From Carnobacterium_A antarcticum (lineage in GTDB: Bacteria > Bacillota > Bacilli > Lactobacillales > Carnobacteriaceae): 64,000 nt of DNA. The notes under the pieces are model-generated. The model saw nothing but the letters and a program-made list of their open reading frames with translations. It was not told where the DNA came from and did not search any database. A program made the translations under genes and the position numbers. Shown piece after piece: positions 1-8,265 of the stretch; position 1 is the stretch's first letter, and each line of letters starts with the position of its first letter. The DNA is taken from assembly GCF_042658365.1 (NCBI RefSeq), contig NZ_JBHSQC010000005.1. One strand, 5' to 3'.

Positions 1-2
1 AA

Positions 3-47
3 AATAAAAAATAGTGCCAGTGAACCGATTGGTTCACCAACACTAAA
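3..47 (-). terminator. Rho-independent terminator of the DUF1846 gene
   Basis: On the minus strand a stem with arms around GGTGAACC and GGTTCAC, closed by AATC, is followed by a run of T. It lies about 30 bases beyond the stop codon of the DUF1846 gene. Confidence 0.8.
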
Positions 48-76
48 TATTATAGAGCCTTTTTTGCATGTTCTAT

Positions 77-1585
77 TTAAATATAATACAAATTTTCTGA
101 TGGATAGACTGGATCGCAAGTGATATCTAGTCCTAATTTTCGAAGTGTTTGTTCATCATCTTTGTTTAACATAACCGTTGAGTGAGCTTGCACGTCTTGC
201 AGTTCAGACAACTTATTATAGGCCAATTGGGCAGCAGGGTTAGTCACTGCACTAATGGCAAGGGCAATAAGGACTTCACTTGCATTCAAAGCCGCTATTT
301 TACTGTGAAGATCATTTACTTTAAGATTTTGAATTGTTTCTAAAATATTAGGAGACAATAAATGGATTTCATCTGAAATATGAGCTAAAACCTTAATGGA
401 ATTTAAAATGGCTGCAGAACAAGAATCCATTAAAGCCGTGGTTCTTCCTGTAACGATTTGGCCATCTGGTAATTCGAATGCAAGAACTGCTGGCATATCG
501 CGTGTTTCTGAGCGTTCTCTCAACTGTTCAGCATACTTACGAGCTGGTGCCACAGGAACTCTATCTTCTTTCTTCAGTTCAACTTCTTGCATAATCATTT
601 TCATATGATTAAGGGTTTCCTCGTCAATTAGTCCTTTTTTAAAATCACACTCTGTTGAAAAACATCTGCGAATAATTTCTTGTTTAGAGGCTTCTTTTAC
701 AACTTCATCATCAATAATACCAAATCCAACACGATTAACTCCCATATCTGTCGGAGATTGGTAGACCGATTCTCTTCCGGTAATTTTTTCAATGATCCTT
801 TTAATAACTGGGAAGGTTTCAAGATCACGATTGTAATTGACCGCTACTTGATTGTATTTTTCAAAGTGAAAACTATCAATCGCATTTACATCATTTAAAT
901 CTACAGTTGCTGCTTCATAAGCAATATTAAGCGGGTGTTTTAATGGAATATTCCAAACTGGGAAGGTTTCAAATTTTGAATACCCAGCTGTTTTCCCTTG
1001 ATGGCTTTCGTGATAAAGCTGAGTTAAGCACGTTGCCAATTTTCCGCTCGCAGGACCTGGCGCCGTAACCACAACAATTGGTTTAGTTGTTGGAATGTAC
1101 TCATTTTTCCCAAAGCCCTCTTCACTTACAATGTTCTCGATATCTGATGGATACCCTTCAATTGCCGCATGAGTAAAGACTTTGATATCTCTTCTTTCTA
1201 ATTTATTAATGAAGAGTTTCGTAGAGGGCTGTCCGTTATACCGAGTGATGACCACACTATTGATCGCTAAGCCATACCCTCTTAATTCGTCAATTAATCT
1301 AAAGACATCCATATCATACGTGATTCCGTAATCACCGCGAATTTTATTCCGCTCTATGTCTCCCGCATAAACACAAATAATGATTTCAGCTTGATCTTTT
1401 AATTTTTGCAATAACTTTATTTTTGCATCTTCATCAAATCCGGGCAATACCCGTTTAGCATGTTTATCGCCAATAAGTTTTCCGCCAAATTCAAGGTACA
1501 ATTTATCGTAATCATTTACTCGTTCTAGGATATATTTTGACTGTTCTTCAATATATTTTTGTAAATCAAATCCTACTTTTTTCAT
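77..1585 (-). CDS. DUF1846 (UPF0371) family protein
   Basis: This 502-residue protein matches the DUF1846 family along its full length. A glycine-rich, P-loop-like segment TAPGPASGK lies at residues 174-182, and the family core (YAGDIERNKIRGDYG near 73-87, then GRTTALMDSCSAAILN in the C-terminal part) is intact. Members are cytosolic and structurally characterised, but I know of no established reaction for them. The start is supported by TAGGAGGAAAAGCAC directly upstream of ATG. It is transcribed alone, with its own terminator, and the neighbours give no functional hint. Family assignment is sure; function is unknown. Confidence 0.9.
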   Translation of the reverse strand: MKKVGFDLQKYIEEQSKYILERVNDYDKLYLEFGGKLIGDKHAKRVLPGFDEDAKIKLLQKLKDQAEIIICVYAGDIERNKIRGDYGITYDMDVFRLIDELRGYGLAINSVVITRYNGQPSTKLFINKLERRDIKVFTHAAIEGYPSDIENIVSEEGFGKNEYIPTTKPIVVVTAPGPASGKLATCLTQLYHESHQGKTAGYSKFETFPVWNIPLKHPLNIAYEAATVDLNDVNAIDSFHFEKYNQVAVNYNRDLETFPVIKRIIEKITGRESVYQSPTDMGVNRVGFGIIDDEVVKEASKQEIIRRCFSTECDFKKGLIDEETLNHMKMIMQEVELKKEDRVPVAPARKYAEQLRERSETRDMPAVLAFELPDGQIVTGRTTALMDSCSAAILNSIKVLAHISDEIHLLSPNILETIQNLKVNDLHSKIAALNASEVLIALAISAVTNPAAQLAYNKLSELQDVQAHSTVMLNKDDEQTLRKLGLDITCDPVYPSENLYYI

Positions 1586-1928
1586 GTGCTTTTCCTCCTA
1601 TATGATTGTTGAGTTTTAGCAGCATACGTCCGAAACAAAAAAAAGTTAGACTATTTTTGTCGTCCTAACGGTTTTATTTCTAACTACTATTAAAAATGCA
1701 TACGTTTGTCTATAATTTAAATTTTGCCTAAATCTACTGCACTATTTTTACATCCTTTTCAATTATAGGGGTTTATTTTTTATAATCAATGTATTTTGTC
1801 TATGAAATTGTGTAGAATCAATTAAAATGTTTTTTTATCGTACTAATAAAATACTGGACTAAACTTCAGCAACTAAGAGCGAAAGTTCAGTCCAGTATTC
1901 TACTGCATAAAACGGTATTAAAGAATCG
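1586..1928. other. Intergenic stretch, no gene seen
   Basis: About 340 AT-rich bases separate two minus-strand genes. Apart from the terminator of the upstream gene (1842-1899) and the ribosome site of the DUF1846 gene I see no coding potential. A short inverted repeat GTTAGac...gtCCTAAC lies near 1646-1669; its role is unclear. Confidence 0.6.
1842..1899 (-). terminator. Terminator of the YehS-like gene
   Basis: Minus strand: AATACTGGACTgAACTT and its complement form a long stem around an 18-base loop, followed by TTTTATT. It lies just downstream of the stop codon at 1929. Confidence 0.7.
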
Positions 1929-2453
1929 TTATTCACGCCATGCGATAGCTAACCCTTTTAAAAAGTTTCTAGCGTATCGATCGCCGCATTCTTTGTAATT
2001 CCGGTGTCCTTCTTTTCTAAGCACCGCACTCAATTCGCTTTTTGATAAATGAACGCCAGCATTGCCTAATACGCCCAACATGTCTTCACTAGTAAGCGAA
2101 AGAGCTATTTTAATTTTCTTAAGCAACACGTTGTTCACATTACGATCGTTTATCATCATTAGAACTGGTTTTTCCGTTTCTTTAGCTTCTGAATCTCGTC
2201 TGCCTCTTTTGAATACGATCAAACCATTTAAAAAGGATTCTAGCGTTTGGTTAGAACAGTCTTTTACATAATCATTTTTTTGGAATTCCTCTTCTTTTAC
2301 TTTATCAGAACTTTCGTTTATTGATTTAGTCAGCATTTTCTTTACGTCTTCTTTTGTTAATTCCAAACCACCTAGTTTAAAAATTTCTACCATATCTGTA
2401 TCTTTAATATCTAAAGCATATCTCAATCTCACTAATCGGTCATTATTGTTCAT
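1929..2453 (-). CDS. DUF1456 (YehS-like) protein
   Basis: The protein has two tandem copies of a helical DUF1456 repeat (beginning NNDRLVRLRYALDI and NVNNVLLKKIKIALSLT), each with the pattern '...D M V/L .. L .. L .. E/S..L..L' followed by a C-terminal 'FLNGLI/FLKGLA' helix, as in E. coli YehS. Its molecular role is not established. An upstream in-frame ATG at 2480 exists, but GGAGGGTTAATAAG precedes the ATG at 2453, so I take the shorter 174-residue form. The middle (roughly residues 40-90) is charged and probably flexible. It is monocistronic. Confidence 0.85.
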   Translation of the reverse strand: MNNNDRLVRLRYALDIKDTDMVEIFKLGGLELTKEDVKKMLTKSINESSDKVKEEEFQKNDYVKDCSNQTLESFLNGLIVFKRGRRDSEAKETEKPVLMMINDRNVNNVLLKKIKIALSLTSEDMLGVLGNAGVHLSKSELSAVLRKEGHRNYKECGDRYARNFLKGLAIAWRE

Positions 2454-2605
2454 CTTATTAACCCTCCAAAAGCTTTCCAATAGTTATCTAGTATCAGTAT
2501 AAAGCTTTATTCCTATTATTGCATCCTTTGCCAACAGATAACCATCATTTAATGATCCGTCTAGAAGAGTTAAATTATTTCTCTTGTTTAATTAATAATC
2601 GGTTG

Positions 2606-2634
2606 TTGTAATTCGAGATATTTACTGCTAGAAT
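2606..2634 (+). promoter_or_regulatory. Candidate sigma-A promoter of the uracil permease gene
   Basis: TTGTAA at 2606-2611 and TAGAAT at 2629-2634 are separated by 17 bases, placing the transcript start just upstream of the PyrR-type leader. Confidence 0.6.
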
Positions 2635-2650
2635 AAATCAAAGCAAAGTC

Positions 2651-2757
2651 CTTTTAAATTAATCCAGAGAGATTAAAAAGGGTAACAAGTCAATATTTGA
2701 TACCTTAGGTCCTTTTGCGAATATACCATTCAAAGGGGCATTTTTTGTGCCCAAAAA
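2651..2757 (+). promoter_or_regulatory. PyrR-binding attenuator leader
   Basis: A hairpin at about 2650-2682 has a lower stem CCTTTT/AAAAGG, an internal AAA bulge, an upper stem TTAAT/ATTAA and the loop CCAGAGAG. This is the conserved PyrR-binding loop of pyr leaders. Downstream, GTCCTTTTG pairs with CAAAGGGG ahead of a T6 run (2741-2746), forming the terminator. By analogy with known pyr leaders, UMP-bound PyrR would stabilise the binding loop and favour termination. The structure was read by eye and not folded. Confidence 0.75.
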
Positions 2758-2772
2758 TAGGAGGAATCATAG

Positions 2773-4047
2773 ATGTCAACGAAGAAAATCATACAAGTCG
2801 ATGAGAAGGTACCAGGAAAATTGCTTGTCCCTCTCAGTTTACAACACACATTCGCTATGTTCGGAGCTTCCGTTTTAGTTCCCATTATTTTTGGTATCGA
2901 TCCCAGCATTGTTTTACTGATGAACGGGATTTCCACTCTGTTATTCATTTTGATCACAAAAGGAAAAGCTCCAGCTTATCTAGGTTCAAGTTTTGCGTTT
3001 ATCGGACCGACGAGTATTATCATTGCTAATCAAGGCTTTCAATATGCCCAAGGCGCTTTTGTAGTGCTGGGTATTATCGGGTGCCTGTTGGCTCTTTTCG
3101 TTCGTCGTGTAGGTACCAAATGGATCGATGTCGTACTTCCGCCAGCAGCAATGGGAGCAGTCGTGGCTTTGATTGGATTGGAGCTAGCAGGCAACACCGT
3201 TCAAGGCGGCTCAATTGGCGCAAACTTGATGACGGATACTGCTGCATCTCAAGACTTTATCGTTTTTTTCATTACGTTGGGAGTCGCTATCCTAGGCTCG
3301 GTCCTATTCAAAGGATTTTTATCCACGATTCCGATTTTGATTTCTATCGTAGTCGGTTACCTATCAGCGATCGCTTTCGGGATGGTCGATTTTACACCTG
3401 TATTAGAAACTTCTCTTTTCACCATGCCGCATTTTCAATGGGCAAAATTTGATTTGAACGCTATTTTGACCATGCTGCCTGTTCTGCTAGTACTGACTTC
3501 TGAACATATCGGCCATCAAGTAGTTACATCAAATGTAATTGGACGTGACTTGATGAAAGAGCCTGGTCTGCATCGCTCATTATTCGCTGATTATTTTGCC
3601 TCTGCCTTGTCAGGTTTGATTGGCGGAGTGCCGACCACCACCTATGGCGAAAACATTGGTGTGATGGCTATTACCCGTGTTTATAGTGTTCGTGTGATTG
3701 CCGGAGCGGCTATTTTTTCAATCTGTATGGCTTTTGTAGGACCTTTAGCCGCGTTGATCTCTACCATCCCCGGCAACGTTATTGGAGGAGTGACCTTCTT
3801 ACTTTATGGAATGATCGGGACAAGCGGACTGCGTTTATTGGTCGAATCCAAAGTCGACTACAGCAAATCAAAGAACTTGATTTTGACTTCTATCGTTTTT
3901 GTTGCTGGGTTAAGCGGATTAACCGTCAACTTTGCTGGTATCGAATTAAAAGGTATGATTCTGGCAAGTGTGGTCGGAATTATTTTAAGTGTCGCCTTCT
4001 ATTTATTCGATAAAGCTGGCTGGATGAACGAATCAGCTGAAGAATAA
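2773..4047 (+). CDS. uraA: Uracil permease, NCS2 family
   Basis: This 424-residue polytopic membrane protein takes up uracil by proton symport. The N-terminal KLLVPLSLQHTFAMFGA segment and the substrate-site motifs SEHIGHQVV (E244, H248) and YGENIG (E293) are those of UraA/PyrP proteins; about 14 membrane segments are visible. AGGAGGAATCATAG precedes the ATG. The PyrR-type leader directly upstream implies repression when pyrimidine nucleotides are plentiful. It is expressed as a single gene rather than within a pyr operon, and ends at a terminator shared with the convergent Nudix gene. Assignment to uracil rather than xanthine is supported by both the motifs and the leader. Confidence 0.93.
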   Translation: MSTKKIIQVDEKVPGKLLVPLSLQHTFAMFGASVLVPIIFGIDPSIVLLMNGISTLLFILITKGKAPAYLGSSFAFIGPTSIIIANQGFQYAQGAFVVLGIIGCLLALFVRRVGTKWIDVVLPPAAMGAVVALIGLELAGNTVQGGSIGANLMTDTAASQDFIVFFITLGVAILGSVLFKGFLSTIPILISIVVGYLSAIAFGMVDFTPVLETSLFTMPHFQWAKFDLNAILTMLPVLLVLTSEHIGHQVVTSNVIGRDLMKEPGLHRSLFADYFASALSGLIGGVPTTTYGENIGVMAITRVYSVRVIAGAAIFSICMAFVGPLAALISTIPGNVIGGVTFLLYGMIGTSGLRLLVESKVDYSKSKNLILTSIVFVAGLSGLTVNFAGIELKGMILASVVGIILSVAFYLFDKAGWMNESAEE

Positions 4048-4070
4048 AAACTAACTTTCAATAAAAAGCA

Positions 4071-4119
4071 AAAAACAGACAGAAAACTTCTTCATTAAAG
4101 AAGCTTTCTGTCTGTTTTT
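4071..4119. terminator. Bidirectional terminator between uraA and the Nudix gene
   Basis: AAAAACAGACAGAAA and its complement TTTCTGTCTGTTTTT flank a second small stem CTTCTT/AAGAAG, giving A and T tails on both strands between two convergent genes. Confidence 0.85.
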
Positions 4120-4122
4120 GCT

Positions 4123-4692
4123 TTAGTCCTTCTGCTTAAAAGTCTCTAGCTTCTCATTCAATTTTTGATAAACGACTCGCATCTCAGGCTCTGTGCAAGC
4201 TTTAACAGCTTCCGTTAAACTCATCCATTCAACTGCGCTATTTTCATCCGGTTTGATGGTTGTGTCCTCGTTTTCATCGGCTTCAATCAAATAAGTTACA
4301 TTTAAATGCAGATGTGTCGCAATCGGTTCGCCTTTTTTTAAGTGAGCCGGGACACCTAATATTTCAAGAGAATAAACGTCCCTCGATACTGGAGCAATAG
4401 CTGTTACCCCTGTTTCTTCTGCTGTTTCCTTTAGAGCCACTTGCAGCAGATCTGCATCACCGTCTGCATGCCCGCCGACCCATGACCAAGACTGATAGAT
4501 ATTATGATAAGCCATCAATACCTTCGTTCGTGCACGGTTAACGACCCAAGCCGATGCCGTAAAGTGCGCAAATTCATTTTCCCGTGTCAGCAGGTTATCG
4601 AATGTATCCATATAACGCAGCATGACTTCTTGCTCTTTAGCTTCTTGAATAGTATAAGGTATGTAATGGCTGATTTGTTCTTTTAAATTCAT
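4123..4692 (-). CDS. Nudix hydrolase
   Basis: A 189-residue cytosolic protein with a Nudix fold. The Nudix box reads GHADGDA...LKETAEETGV (near residues 74-96 of this form); the metal-binding KETAEE core is present, but the first conserved Glu is replaced by Ala and the Arg by Lys, so the box is slightly degenerate. The substrate, some nucleoside-diphosphate derivative, cannot be predicted. The start at 4692 is chosen because AAGGAGAAGTAGAC precedes it; a longer form from 4740 lacks a good ribosome site. It converges on uraA with no operon partner. Confidence 0.88.
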   Translation of the reverse strand: MNLKEQISHYIPYTIQEAKEQEVMLRYMDTFDNLLTRENEFAHFTASAWVVNRARTKVLMAYHNIYQSWSWVGGHADGDADLLQVALKETAEETGVTAIAPVSRDVYSLEILGVPAHLKKGEPIATHLHLNVTYLIEADENEDTTIKPDENSAVEWMSLTEAVKACTEPEMRVVYQKLNEKLETFKQKD

Positions 4693-4866
4693 GTCTACTT
4701 CTCCTTCAACAAGTTCTTTACAGAAATTTGAACTATGCACTTAATCGTTTATCTTAATTTACTAAAGTTAGATAAATTCTTTCCATTTAGTTGTTATTCT
4801 ACCAAAACCTGTCCATAAATTCACCTTACCATCGAACACATAATTTCTGCTCTATTCTTAATGAAC

Positions 4867-4902
4867 AAAAAGGGCTATCTGAAAAGACATAGCCCTTTTT
4901 TA
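4867..4902 (-). terminator. Terminator of the BCCT transporter gene
   Basis: AAAAAGGGCTAT and ATAGCCCTTTTTT form a strong stem with the loop CTGAAAAGAC; on the minus strand it ends in T. It lies 16 bases beyond the stop codon. Confidence 0.85.
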
Positions 4903-4917
4903 AAATCTGAATTTCCG

Positions 4918-6429
4918 TCATTTTTCTTCCCTTAACCACTTAAAGAAATTGATGGTCATTAAGATCACAACGAATAAAAACGGAAATGAACCAAGCACCG
5001 CAATAGCTTGCAGAGATTCCAGCCCTCCTGCATAAAGCAAGATCGCAGCTATACTCGACATGATAATTCCCCATAAGAGCTTGACACGTGCATGCGGAGT
5101 CAGATTACCATTTGTACTAAACATGGCCAATACGTAAGTAGCAGAATCGGCTGAAGTAATAAAGAAAGTCGAAATCAGTAAAATAGCCAGTCCAGTGATT
5201 ACTTTCCCAATACTTCCATAACTTTCCAGCATTGCAAACAGTCCTGTCTCTGTTCCTTTTTCCGTAATAACTTGAATAAGATTGTTATCATTGAACAATT
5301 CTTGCCAAATTCCAGTCCCGCCAAACACAGAAAACCAAAGAAAGGTAAAGACTGTTGGAACAATAAGCACTCCTCCGACAAATTCCCGAATCGTTCTGCC
5401 TTTTGAAATTCGAGCAATAAAAGAAGAGACGTAAGGTGCCCATGAAATCCACCACGACCAGTAAAAGATGGTCCATTTGTCGATCCATTGTCTATTTTCG
5501 GAACTAAACGCTGCTAAACGAAAGCTCATTTCCGGTAGTTTTTGGAAATAATTCCCAACACTTTGCACGAATAAATCTAGCAGATACGCCGTCGGACCAA
5601 TAAGAAGAACTGCAAGCATCAAAAGAACAGCCAACACAATATTCAGATTGCTTAAAATTTTTACCCCTTTATCTAATCCAGTTGTAGCACTGATAAGATA
5701 AAGAACTGTTACAGTTATGATAACGACCAACTGAATAGCAAATGTATTCGGTATCCAGCTGATTGAAAAACTAAGGCCCCCTGCGATTTGCTGAGCCCCT
5801 AAACCTAAAGAAGTTGCTACTCCGAATACCGTGGCAATAATAGCGATCGTATCTACGATTGTACCGATAGTTCCTCTATACCTCTTTGCAAACAACGGTG
5901 TGACACTCTCACTAATAATAGCAGGCTTGTCTTTTCGGAAAGTCGTATAAGCAATGATAAGCCCAATTAGAGCGTATAAAGCCCAGGGTTGCAAGCCCCA
6001 ATGAAAAAAAGTATAGGTCATGGATTCTCTAGCATTTGCTAACCTATCAGAAGATGGAATGGCTGGATCATGCAAATGCATGACGGGTTCGGCTACTCCC
6101 CAGAAAACCAATCCAATCCCCATCCCTGCACTAAACAACATGGCTACCCAAGAAAAATAACTAAATTCCGGTTTGTCATCCTGACGGCCCAGTTTGATGT
6201 TGCCATATTTAGAAAACAGCAAGTATATCACCGCTATCAGAACCGCTGCCATTAACAGCACATAAAGCCATCCAAAACCTTTCGAAATCCAATTTTGCAA
6301 AGTCTCTGCAACACGGCTCATAGAGTACTTTCCCAGCAAACTGCCAGGTATGGCACCCCAAATCGTAAAAAGCACACAAATAACGACGGATGATAGATAG
6401 GCTGTATAACTTTTTTTCCCACGTTTCAT
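4918..6429 (-). CDS. BCCT-family betaine/carnitine/choline transporter
   Basis: A 503-residue membrane protein of the betaine-choline-carnitine transporter family. The family motif GMGIGLVFWG is at residues 102-111 and the Trp-rich stretch WSWWISWAP at 324-332, with 12 membrane segments predicted by eye. The GMGIG form is the one seen in sodium-coupled betaine carriers such as OpuD and BetP, so uptake of a compatible solute under salt or cold stress is the likely role. There is no long regulatory C-terminal tail as in BetP; the protein ends soon after the last membrane segment (FFKWLREEK). AAAGGAGACGAGAAC precedes the ATG. Substrate within the family is not decided. Confidence 0.9.
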   Translation of the reverse strand: MKRGKKSYTAYLSSVVICVLFTIWGAIPGSLLGKYSMSRVAETLQNWISKGFGWLYVLLMAAVLIAVIYLLFSKYGNIKLGRQDDKPEFSYFSWVAMLFSAGMGIGLVFWGVAEPVMHLHDPAIPSSDRLANARESMTYTFFHWGLQPWALYALIGLIIAYTTFRKDKPAIISESVTPLFAKRYRGTIGTIVDTIAIIATVFGVATSLGLGAQQIAGGLSFSISWIPNTFAIQLVVIITVTVLYLISATTGLDKGVKILSNLNIVLAVLLMLAVLLIGPTAYLLDLFVQSVGNYFQKLPEMSFRLAAFSSENRQWIDKWTIFYWSWWISWAPYVSSFIARISKGRTIREFVGGVLIVPTVFTFLWFSVFGGTGIWQELFNDNNLIQVITEKGTETGLFAMLESYGSIGKVITGLAILLISTFFITSADSATYVLAMFSTNGNLTPHARVKLLWGIIMSSIAAILLYAGGLESLQAIAVLGSFPFLFVVILMTINFFKWLREEK

Positions 6430-6603
6430 GTTCTCGTCTCCTTTCGTATAGTTTCTTCTTATTATACGGAGAGAAAGGCATTAGACCAAGTTAATTGTCT
6501 TTGGATTCTATCTAATCGACTTCCTTCTTCATTTATCATAAAATTGTAGCGAGGCAATACTATCATCATGCATTTTAAAAATTCTTTAAATGGAGGGTTT
6601 CAA

Positions 6604-6972
6604 ATGAAAAATACGATAAATATTGGACTATACGTTGAAAATGTAGAAGAAAATGCTTCTTTTTGGAAACAGTACCTTAAAGCTAAAGAAATTGAGCGAA
6701 TAGAACTGGGTAATTTCGTTGCTATTACGCTTGAAGTGTCGCCTTACTGTCACTTTCAATTATTAGATATCGACTTTATCAGAGAACAATCCCCTGAAGT
6801 TGCAGATAACAAACCGTCTATTTTGATTCATACTCCTATTTTCGCAGAAATCCATGATCAGCTGGAAAAAGATCATTATTACACCGGCGAATATGTCTAC
6901 CAAGGCGATTTTAGAACGTTCAACTTCAAAGACAATGCTGGCGATTATTATGCTGTACGAGAAATGAATTAA
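6604..6972 (+). CDS. VOC-family (glyoxalase/bleomycin resistance-like) protein
   Basis: A 122-residue protein with the beta-alpha-beta-beta-beta pattern of the vicinal-oxygen-chelate fold: INIGLYVENVEENASFWKQYL at the start and YQGDFRTFNFKDNAGDYYAVRE at the end. Such single-domain proteins act as dimers; ligand and reaction cannot be assigned. The start at 6604 is chosen over 6568 because GGAGGGTTTCAA precedes it. It converges on the DUF488 gene across a shared terminator. Confidence 0.8.
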   Translation: MKNTINIGLYVENVEENASFWKQYLKAKEIERIELGNFVAITLEVSPYCHFQLLDIDFIREQSPEVADNKPSILIHTPIFAEIHDQLEKDHYYTGEYVYQGDFRTFNFKDNAGDYYAVREMN

Positions 6973-6996
6973 ACAGCATCCTTTCAAAAGAATAAG

Positions 6997-7036
6997 AATA
7001 CCGCTTATGTTAACCAAAACATAAACGGTATTTTTT
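6997..7036. terminator. Bidirectional terminator between the VOC and DUF488 genes
   Basis: AATACCGCTTATGTT and AACATAAACGGTATT form a stem with a short loop, followed by T6 on the plus strand. Confidence 0.8.
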
Positions 7037-7060
7037 CTGTTCTTATCAAAAATCGTATCC

Positions 7061-7621
7061 TTAATCAGCAGAAGATTCCATATCTTCTTGCTGCTTGGGG
7101 TAAATTAATTTTGAGCCTTCTCTTACGGCTTTTGCCCCGTACATTCCGATTTCATGCAGAATCGTTTTTTTCTCTGTCATGATATGATGAACCGACAGCC
7201 CTTTTAAAACTAACGTATTTGAAATAACCAATCGGTGACACCTCCATGGCACGCTTTCAGAACACATGTAGCATAAGCGTTCTTTATCTTCAATTGCCAT
7301 CAATCCGCTTATCCCTTTTTCATACTCTTCAGTTAAACTATAGGCAGCATAATTTCGAAAAGAAGGATTGCGCCAGCCGTTGATCAATGATTCATCTATT
7401 TCCCGGTTCTTCTTTCTTCTGCCGCCTAATTCCGGCATATGAAGATAGCGAATACCCTGTTCCGGTATCCACTTTTCCATATTTTCTTTATTAAATTGAG
7501 GCATATGTTTGCTGCCTGGATACGAACGAACATCAACCAGTGTCTCTATCTTGTAAGCCTTGAGCCAATCAGTAAACTCCTCACTGCTATGTGTTGAATG
7601 CCCAATGGTATAAATATCCAC
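7061..7621 (-). CDS. DUF488 family protein
   Basis: A 186-residue protein with the DUF488 signature: TIGHST at residues 5-10, DVRSYP at 30-35, and a cysteine-containing motif C-S-E...W-R-C-H-R at 120-130, which resembles a metal or redox centre. Family members are widespread and of unknown function; a nucleic-acid or stress link has been suggested but I cannot support it here. It stands alone on the minus strand. Confidence 0.87.
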   Translation of the reverse strand: MDIYTIGHSTHSSEEFTDWLKAYKIETLVDVRSYPGSKHMPQFNKENMEKWIPEQGIRYLHMPELGGRRKKNREIDESLINGWRNPSFRNYAAYSLTEEYEKGISGLMAIEDKERLCYMCSESVPWRCHRLVISNTLVLKGLSVHHIMTEKKTILHEIGMYGAKAVREGSKLIYPKQQEDMESSAD

Positions 7622-7802
7622 TTTTATCTCCCCTTTCTTATCAGTTTCGAAATGCTTTACAGTCTGCTTTCTATTTTTACTTTTATTTTAATTTGTGTCA
7701 ATATAAGAGACTGGCACATCTTATTCATGCCATCGAATAATCAAAAAAAAATAGAAGTGTGTGTGTGTTTCATTTAAATTCAACCCTTAAGGAGGTTTTA
7801 AA

Positions 7803-8006
7803 ATGAAAAAGAATGATAGATCATTATATGCAGCGCTAACTGGAATAAGTGTCTTTCTTGTACAGCTTATTATGGAACTATTTGTAAAAGATCTTATTTC
7901 TAATTCTTTTGTTTACGTTATAATCGATTCAATAGTACTTTTTGCAGTCATATATGGAGTTCATATTGTCCTAAAAAACAAAGACGGTAAAAAAAATAAA
8001 TCCTGA
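7803..8006 (+). CDS. Small two-helix membrane protein, unknown
   Basis: A 67-residue protein with two hydrophobic helices (about residues 10-28 and 36-57) and a basic C-terminus (KNKDGKKNKS). AAGGAGGTTTTAAA precedes the ATG, which is the main reason to believe it is translated. I recognise no family. It has no operon partner and is followed by the palindromic repeat at 8083-8244. Confidence 0.7.
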   Translation: MKKNDRSLYAALTGISVFLVQLIMELFVKDLISNSFVYVIIDSIVLFAVIYGVHIVLKNKDGKKNKS

Positions 8007-8082
8007 ACCGGGATTTAATAAAGTAGTTTCTAACATTTTTGGTGTTGGTAAGCTAAATAAATGTATGCCTGTTCTATACCTT

Positions 8083-8244
8083 TGAAATTTTCGGAGGAAT
8101 AGTGGCTGCTTGTAGCCATGAAGAGGATTCAATGCGAATTACGAAGCGTTTACGCTTCGTTTGAGGCTTGAAATCCTGGAGAGCCAAGAGGGCGGTCCCA
8201 TGGCTTTCTACAAGCAAACACGTAAATTCAGGAGGAAATTTCAC
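8083..8244. repeat. Palindromic intergenic element (MITE-like or structured RNA)
   Basis: The arms GCTTGTAG..CCATG (8107-8120) and CATGG..CTACAAGC (8199-8215) are inverted; further in, AGGATTCAA pairs with TTGAAATCCT, and the centre is the perfect hairpin ACGAAGCG-TTTA-CGCTTCGT (8141-8160). The outer ends (GAAATTTTC... and ...GAAATTTC) are also roughly inverted. Parts recur at 47926-47975. It holds no open reading frame. Confidence 0.6.
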
Positions 8245-8265
8245 TCCCTAAAAGTATCAAACATT

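Noticed and set aside
7741..7770. A8 run and GTGTGTGTGT simple repeat
   Set aside because: Too short to be a phase-variation tract of note and not in a gene.
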